Origin: Streptomyces sp. NBC_01471
GTDB lineage: Bacteria > Actinomycetota > Actinomycetes > Streptomycetales > Streptomycetaceae
Direction: 5' to 3'
Length of the DNA: 64,000 bases
Assembly: GCF_041438865.1 (NCBI RefSeq)
Contig: NZ_CP109450.1
Coordinates: forward strand, 1,302,001-1,366,000
The first letter of the stretch is position 1; every line of letters begins with the position of its first letter. Under the pieces are notes generated by a model. That model was not told where the DNA came from. It did not search any database and worked only from the letters and a program-made list of their open reading frames with translations. Of the stretch, positions 59,084 to 64,000 are shown one piece after another. Made by a program: the position numbers and the translations under genes.

Positions 59084-59967
59084 CCCACTCCGCAGACGAG
59101 CCCGATCGGCGAACTCTCCAACAAGCCTGTGCTGCCGTGGGCTTGGATGCCTCGGCAGCCGAATCTGTACGCCTGGCCGAGAACGAAATATGGCGGCTCC
59201 CAGGGCAACAGGTGATCGTGCGGATCGCCCGCACCGGCCAGGGCGGTGCGGCGGCCCGTGAGGTGCGCGTAGCACGCTGGCTCGCTCGGGAGGATGTCCC
59301 GGCCGTCCGCCTGGTCGACGTGGAGCAACCAGTTGAAGTCGACGGGAGGCCCGTGACGTTCTGGGCGGAACTCCCGCGTCAGGAACACGGGTCGGTTCAC
59401 GACCTGGCCCGCCTCCTGTCACGACTCCACTCATTGCCCGTGCCAGACATCGAGCTGGGGTACCTCGATCCATTCGTCCGGGTGGACGAGCGGCTGCAAG
59501 CCGCCGCGACGATCCCTGGAAACGACAAAGAGTGGCTGCGCGATCTTCACCGTGACCTCGCAGCGGCGTGGACAGAGCGGCCAGCCGGCCTTCCCGACCG
59601 GGCTGTGCACGGTGATGCCTGGCCCGGCAACTTCGTCCACACGAGCGACGGGGCTCTGATGATGGATCTGGAGCGTTTCTCTATCGGCCCCCCGGAGTGG
59701 GATCTCGTGTCTACCGCCGTACGCGCGAAGACGACCGCGGCAGTCACGGCACGAGAGTACGAGCAGTTCTGTGAGGCCTACGGGTACGACGTCACGGCTT
59801 GGGAGGGCTATCGCATCCTCGCAGGTGCCAGGGAACTGCGGATGGCGACTTACGCCGCCCAGCATGCAGCCAGCAACGGGGAGTGGATCAGGCAAGCGCA
59901 GTACCGGATCGACTGCCTTCGCGGCCGATCCGGTCCGCGGCCATGGTCGTGGAAAGGCATCCTCTGA
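59080..59967 (+). CDS. APH-family phosphotransferase-like kinase
   Basis: The product has 295 residues. The catalytic loop is VHGDAWPGNFV with the HGD motif, and MMDLERFSIGPPEWDL carries the metal-binding Asp. An N-terminal lobe has VIVRIARTGQGGAAAREVRV. APH-fold enzymes phosphorylate small molecules or proteins. The pair with an XRE/TPR gene recurs in Streptomyces. The substrate is unknown; resistance is only one possibility. Confidence 0.8.
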   Translation: MTHSADEPDRRTLQQACAAVGLDASAAESVRLAENEIWRLPGQQVIVRIARTGQGGAAAREVRVARWLAREDVPAVRLVDVEQPVEVDGRPVTFWAELPRQEHGSVHDLARLLSRLHSLPVPDIELGYLDPFVRVDERLQAAATIPGNDKEWLRDLHRDLAAAWTERPAGLPDRAVHGDAWPGNFVHTSDGALMMDLERFSIGPPEWDLVSTAVRAKTTAAVTAREYEQFCEAYGYDVTAWEGYRILAGARELRMATYAAQHAASNGEWIRQAQYRIDCLRGRSGPRPWSWKGIL

Positions 59968-61115
59968 TCAATCCGTCCTGTTCGTACGAACGCAGCTCGC
60001 ACCGACTCCTCCCGGCATGCGCCGCAACGAAGTTGAGCCACAACCACAACTCATAAATAGGGCAAGCGAACCCGCAGTCCGCCGTTATAACGCATCGACG
60101 TTTGGCCGCGGGCCGAACCCACGACGACACCACGGATGCCGGTTCGCCTTGTCAGCGTCCTGGTGGGAGGTCCAGCCACAGTCGAAGCCGTCGAATACCT
60201 CCACCACGCCGACGCCAGCCTGGCGGGTGCGGTTGAGCGTACCCGCGTTGTACGCGACGGCCTTCCAGTCCGCCTGTTCGAGGTTGCGCGATGCCGCGAC
60301 GACGGATGGGACTGGCCCCCAGTCCTTGTGCTCGCGCACTATCGGGTGCGGCGGCACGAAATTCCCCGCCGTGTCCCTCCCGGATCCTCCTGAGCCATGA
60401 CGCCACCTCCGGTCTGACGGGCGCGTCCAAAGCATCGGTGCTGGATGCGCTTATCCAGTCCCAGAAAGGCTGCCGGCACTCGTGACGGCCGACCCTTCCT
60501 ACCGTCGAATCCACCGTTGGACGAGAGAGGCGACCACCCGCGATGTTTCCGGTGCATGAATCAGACGCTGACCAAATCCATATGACGTTGCACCAGATGC
60601 TAGAAAGGATCCGGTACGAAGCGCCTGCCCCACCCGGGAGCAGGCCGAGGGCGTCACGCGATCCGTGCTGGCGGGCTTGGGGCATCAGCTGACGGGCGAC
60701 GAACGGGGTCGACCGAGCTGCCCGCCGGCAGCGGCGGGAAGGCAGACAGCGAACTGCCCCAGCAGCACTCGTGCATCGGCGTTGAGCGGAGGCTGCATGT
60801 GATTTGGCACAGCATGAACCACTCCCCAGTCACGTGGGACTGTCAACAGCGTGGCCTGCCCCGGGGACACGGGTTCGCGGGTCGGAAATGAGGTGACGGG
60901 GGCGACGTGCTCCTCGACAAGAAACTTCAGGATCTGAGGGCGGCTGCGCCGTTCTGTGGTTCTCGTCGTGATGATAGTTGACCGAAAACCGACATGTCCT
61001 AACAGGCAGTGCCCTAACGGTCAATAGATCCAAGGGCGTTGAGGAGCATAAAGTCCCGCTCGGACGGCGGCCCGCTGTGGTGCCGTTCCTCCACCTACGA
61101 GGGGACACAACACCC
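59968..61115. other. 1.1-kb region without an intact gene
   Basis: The spacer holds decayed protein-like stretches only. On the minus strand, 60085-60435 is one (see next). Another at 60685-60870 reads ATLLTVPRDWGVVHAVPNHM from a GTG without a ribosome site. The last 140 bp upstream of 61116 probably hold the nuclease promoter; no clear boxes were identified. Confidence 0.5.
60085..60435 (-). pseudogene. Decayed hypothetical gene
   Basis: The central 70 residues look like a real protein (VREHKDWGPVPSVVAASRNL, LNRTRQAGVGVVEVFDGFDC, GWTSHQDADKAN). The flanking residues do not, and no ribosome site precedes the frame. Probably an old fragment. Confidence 0.35.
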
Positions 61116-62135
61116 ATGCCCATCAGTGCGCCCAGGAAAGCCGTCGTCGGTGCCGCTCTCGGCACTCTTCTCCTCACCGGCATCAGCGCCGCCACCGCGC
61201 AGCCCGCACCGGTGCGGGACAGCATCACGGTCACCCGGGCCCCGGCCGTCAAGACCATCTACGCCAACACCGCGGCTGCCGCGACGTGCCGTCTCAATAC
61301 CATCAGCATCACCCGCACCAGCATGTGTATGGACGTCGGTGCCCGCGTCGATCTGCTCAGGAACGGCAAGCCGGTCGGCTCCGCCAGCTTCGACATCAAG
61401 CACTCGATGACGTTGCAGACCAGCAAGCTGAAGTGGGCGGAGAGCTTCACCGTCGGTAAGGCCAAGCTCGTCAACGCCGGTGGCATCCGTATGAGCGTGT
61501 CCGTCGGCGGGGGCAAGGGCGTCAAGACCGCCGTCAAGTTCCCGCAGGGCTCCACCCTCGGCTCCGCCCACAAAGGGACCGTCGGCTACGCCGCCAGCGT
61601 CGGGAAGAAGAAGCAGCTCGCCAGCCCGGCCTCCTACCGGTTCTCCTTCACCAAGCCCGGTTACTCGGCAGGCGGCTTCACCTACAAGTCCGCCAAGTAC
61701 CGGTGCGACGACACGTTCTGGGGCGCCAAGAAGCGCACCAAGAACCCCGGCTGTGTCTTCCCGTCCTACTCCCCCGTCTTCAGCCTCTCGCGCAGCGACG
61801 CGAAGGTGAAGCAGTCCGCCACCCACATCCTCGACGCCCAGCGCAAGATCACCGGTCACCCGGGCGCCTCCTCGCCGCTGCACCGCATCACCAACGAGAA
61901 GACCATCAGCAACCACCGCAAGGCCATGTGCGCGAAGGTCCACAACCCCAACCCCAAGAAGTACGACTGCGACGAGTACCCCTTCGCTGCCAGCAAGGAG
62001 GGCGGCAACCCGGCACGCGGCAGCACCCGCATCATCTCCGCCGGTGACAACCGCAGCGCCGGTGCCCGTCTCGGCGGCTTCTACAAGTCCCAGCGCGTCC
62101 TCAACGGCGACGGCTACTACGTCGGCATCAAGTAA
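61116..62135 (+). CDS. Secreted NucA/NucB-type DNase
   Basis: The product has 339 residues from ATG 61116 (CGAGGGG upstream). Residues 1-29 are a signal peptide (AVVGAALGTLLLTGISAATA). The middle (30-230) is a beta-rich domain of unknown role. The C-terminal 80 residues have KKYDCDEYPFAASKEGG and RGSTRIISAGDNRSAGARLG, a NucA/NucB deoxyribonuclease signature with the active-site Asp-Glu. Its stop is 67 bp before a probable immunity gene. Confidence 0.85.
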   Translation: MPISAPRKAVVGAALGTLLLTGISAATAQPAPVRDSITVTRAPAVKTIYANTAAAATCRLNTISITRTSMCMDVGARVDLLRNGKPVGSASFDIKHSMTLQTSKLKWAESFTVGKAKLVNAGGIRMSVSVGGGKGVKTAVKFPQGSTLGSAHKGTVGYAASVGKKKQLASPASYRFSFTKPGYSAGGFTYKSAKYRCDDTFWGAKKRTKNPGCVFPSYSPVFSLSRSDAKVKQSATHILDAQRKITGHPGASSPLHRITNEKTISNHRKAMCAKVHNPNPKKYDCDEYPFAASKEGGNPARGSTRIISAGDNRSAGARLGGFYKSQRVLNGDGYYVGIK

Positions 62136-62202
62136 GACCCGTCACACCTGCCAAAGGCCCGTCTACCCTTTCAGGACGTAACTGGCAGGCACAGCGAGCA
62201 CG

Positions 62203-63087
62203 ATGGGGTTCTCCATGCAGCGTTCCAACTGGCCGTTCCTCCAAGGCCGCACCCGCCCGCTCAAGATGAAGGAGTGGGGCGACCTGGCCGTCATGGACCC
62301 CGACGCCAGCCCGCAGCCGCGGGGGCGCGGACTCCTGGCGGCCGGGAAAGACTGGCTACACATCGACGCCGGGAACGCCCTGGAGAACCCCATCGTCACC
62401 CTCTACGCCGGAGACGACCCGGGAGCGGAGAGCGGCTGGGACGAGGTCGAGGAGACCCCTGTGGTCTCCACGACCGGCTTCCTCGCCCTGTGCGACAGCG
62501 GATACGAACCCCTGCGCAAAGAGAACCTCGCCATCGCAGGAGCCGGCCGGTACCTGATCCGCGTCCACGCCAGTGACCGGTCGACGGACGGCAAGAAGCC
62601 CCGCTTCCTCATCCAGGTCACCCCCGGCGAGCGTACGGGGGCCGAGCCCGAGACGCCACCCTCCTCCACGATCGAGGAGTCCGCCGGCCCGCTTCTGGTG
62701 CGGACCTCCTTCGAACAGCCGGAGCAATGGGCACGCCTGCTCCAGGCCCTCGAAGGAGGCTCGGGGCACTACGAGTCGATCACCGTCATCGACAACCGCG
62801 CCTACACGACCTTCACGGCGGAGCAGATCCAGGCGCGGATCGGGCGTGATGGAGAGGACTGGCCGGACAGCCCCCTCCTCCTCATCGCCGACACTCCGGC
62901 ACTGGCCTCCGCGGAGTTCCCGTTGCTGGCCGTGAACAATCTGCCCGACGATGACGACGCTCCGTTCAGGATCATCCTCGCAGCGGCCGGATCCTTCGTC
63001 GTCAACATCGAGCTGGGCAACACGGGCTTCGGTGACTGGAGCCGCGGTGCCGACGCCGACGGCATCTACCGGGAAGAGCACTACTGA
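62203..63087 (+). CDS. DUF6924 protein, possible nuclease immunity
   Basis: The product has 294 residues from ATG 62203 (or 62215). The N-terminal 150 residues are a beta-rich acidic module (PIVTLYAGDDPGAESGWDEV). The C-terminal half fits DUF6924: LLVRTSFEQPEQWARLLQAL, LLLIADTPALASAEFPLLAV and FRIILAAAGSFVVNIELGNT. Its acidic, two-domain form directly downstream of a secreted nuclease suggests an immunity protein. Experimental proof is lacking. Confidence 0.75.
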   Translation: MGFSMQRSNWPFLQGRTRPLKMKEWGDLAVMDPDASPQPRGRGLLAAGKDWLHIDAGNALENPIVTLYAGDDPGAESGWDEVEETPVVSTTGFLALCDSGYEPLRKENLAIAGAGRYLIRVHASDRSTDGKKPRFLIQVTPGERTGAEPETPPSSTIEESAGPLLVRTSFEQPEQWARLLQALEGGSGHYESITVIDNRAYTTFTAEQIQARIGRDGEDWPDSPLLLIADTPALASAEFPLLAVNNLPDDDDAPFRIILAAAGSFVVNIELGNTGFGDWSRGADADGIYREEHY

Positions 63088-63144
63088 CAGATCCAAGGGT
63101 GCACACCACGGCACCCTCCGTCGGTTGCCCCGTCAGCCCCGGAC

Positions 63145-63190
63145 ACGGGGGTGTCCGTGCCCGTGCTCCCCCGGACACGGACACCCCCGT
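63145..63190. terminator. 15-bp bidirectional terminator
   Basis: ACGGGGGTGTCCGTG (63145-63159) and its exact complement (63176-63190) lie between the convergent DUF6924 and LuxR-type genes. Confidence 0.75.
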
Positions 63191-63534
63191 CAGGCGGCCG
63201 TCATCACCGACCCCGGCGGAACGCCAGTCTCACGGCACTCGCACCGCGGATCGGAGCACAGCTCCTCGTGAGCGAGCACGGCCAGCACCGCGACCTGAAG
63301 CCGCGTCTGCTGGTCCAGCTTCTCCACGATCCGCGCGATGTGCGCCTTCACCGTGCGCTCCGCGATCCCCAGCTCCCGCGCGAGATCCCGATTACCTGCA
63401 CCCGTGCCCACGAGAAGGAGCACTTCTCGCTCGCGTCCCGTCAGCCTTTTGAGCTTCCATAAACCCCGTACCGGATGGGCGCCCATCCGGCGGTAGACGC
63501 AGACATGACCATCCGCATCGAACCGTTCAGTCAT
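63190..63534 (-). CDS. LuxR-type helix-turn-helix regulator
   Basis: The product has 114 residues from ATG 63534 (AGGAAGGACC upstream). The single domain LKRLTGREREVLLLVGTGAG and RDLARELGIAERTVKAHIAR is the GerE/LuxR helix-turn-helix. There is no receiver or ligand domain. CSDPRCEC near the end may bind metal. Targets unknown. Confidence 0.85.
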   Translation of the reverse strand: MTERFDADGHVCVYRRMGAHPVRGLWKLKRLTGREREVLLLVGTGAGNRDLARELGIAERTVKAHIARIVEKLDQQTRLQVAVLAVLAHEELCSDPRCECRETGVPPGSVMTAA

Positions 63535-63645
63535 TACGGTCCTTCCTGACCACCGCTTTTCCCTGGAAGACCCCCGTGGTCCTGGGCGCGGTGGCGAGCG
63601 TTCACAACTTAGCGCTCTGATGGCGCAACTGGGGCAACTTAAAAG

Positions 63646-64000
63646 GTGACCTGTCTCGCCTACGGCGACGACGAAGGGGGACAAGTCGCCATCCGAAAGG
63701 ATCCGTTGACAGAGGAGTGCGAAGTCTCGCCTCCAGGAGTGCCTGCCTCAGGGGCCCGGATCCCGCCCGCCGAGCGCGAGCGGCTGACGCGCCTCCTCAT
63801 CGACGCCCTGGAACAGAGTGGGCAGCGCACGCACGAGAGACCACGGCTACCGGCCCGTCCACTTCCCCGCCGCCCCCAATTTCCGTCCGTGACACCACAA
63901 GCCAACAGGACACAGTGGGTTTTCAGCCACTGGTCAGCATCCTGGTGCTCCGGCCCCGGCTCCAGGGCAGGGCACGGAGCACGCGATCACGCGGGCTTGG
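63646..64000 (+). CDS. Possible partial gene at the right edge
   Basis: From GTG 63646 a frame remains open to the window end and includes PAERERLTRLLIDALEQSGQ, a helix of plausible protein type. The rest is low-complexity. The upstream repeat CAACTTA (63604 and 63634) may be regulatory. Weak support. Confidence 0.25.
   Translation, partial: MTCLAYGDDEGGQVAIRKDPLTEECEVSPPGVPASGARIPPAERERLTRLLIDALEQSGQRTHERPRLPARPLPRRPQFPSVTPQANRTQWVFSHWSASWCSGPGSRAGHGARDHAGL

Noticed and set aside
1..64000. CRISPR arrays, tRNA or rRNA genes
   Set aside because: I scanned for regularly spaced direct repeats and cloverleaf or rRNA-like stretches and saw none. I cannot exclude a divergent tRNA without a dedicated search.

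Overview
The DNA is very GC-rich, with tightly packed and often overlapping genes (ATGA/GTGA junctions), frequent GTG starts, and families typical of Streptomyces: WhiB, DUF2637, DUF317, DUF4913, DUF5999, DUF6233, ALF repeats, XRE/TPR regulators and a class II lasso peptide cluster. It looks like a Streptomyces plasmid or a plasmid-derived accessory region. I see no rRNA, tRNA, CRISPR array or core housekeeping locus.

Region 1 (about 1-17 kb, plus strand) is a conjugation-type module. It holds an AAA+ ATPase paired with an HExxH/VWA protein, two relaxase-like proteins that have lost active-site histidines, a VirD4/TraG coupling protein broken by one base, a protein with two DnaB-N-like domains, a cytosine-5 DNA methyltransferase broken in several places, DUF4913, a RelE/ParE-like protein and winged-helix proteins. 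A small domain of about 70 residues recurs four times in three of these genes. The region ends where an IS30-type fragment replaces the end of one gene and the start of a pentapeptide-repeat membrane protein.

Region 2 (19-32 kb) is a mosaic. It contains DUF6233, a complete IS1182-like element with inverted ends and a 6-bp target duplication, a secreted trypsin-fold protein without its catalytic His, a large ALF-repeat polymorphic toxin with a probable immunity gene, gene fragments (gpsA, a regulator tail) and a run of small plasmid genes, several broken by one base.

Region 3 (32-40 kb, mostly minus strand) is a mobilisation and replication module: relaxase, MobC-like protein, DUF2637 membrane protein, WhiB, DnaC-like ATPase and a phage-type replication initiator. 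A divergent XRE repressor faces it. Inverted repeats in the mobC 5' part are a candidate oriT, and GATCC-type repeats in the linker of the initiator gene are a candidate origin.

Region 4 (40-48 kb) has an XRE/MmyB regulator divergent from an ImmA/IrrE-like peptidase, an MAB_1171c-type membrane protein and a P450, followed by a DUF4262 gene, an ISL3 remnant and an XRE/TPR regulator. That regulator is divergent from region 5 (48.5-53.6 kb), a complete lasso peptide cluster A1-A2-C-B1-B2-D with two unusual acidic precursors. Converging on it from the other side is an eight-gene minus-strand run (57.6-53.6 kb) from an RsbW-like ATPase to a JmjC/cupin-like oxygenase, including a tandem duplicated gene. 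Region 6 (57.6-64 kb) has an XRE/TPR regulator with an APH-like kinase, a decayed spacer, a secreted NucA/NucB-type nuclease with a DUF6924 (possible immunity) partner, and a LuxR-type regulator.

The single-base frameshifts all lie in the first 32 kb and mostly in short homopolymer runs. They are either decay of a redundant conjugation module or local sequence error.
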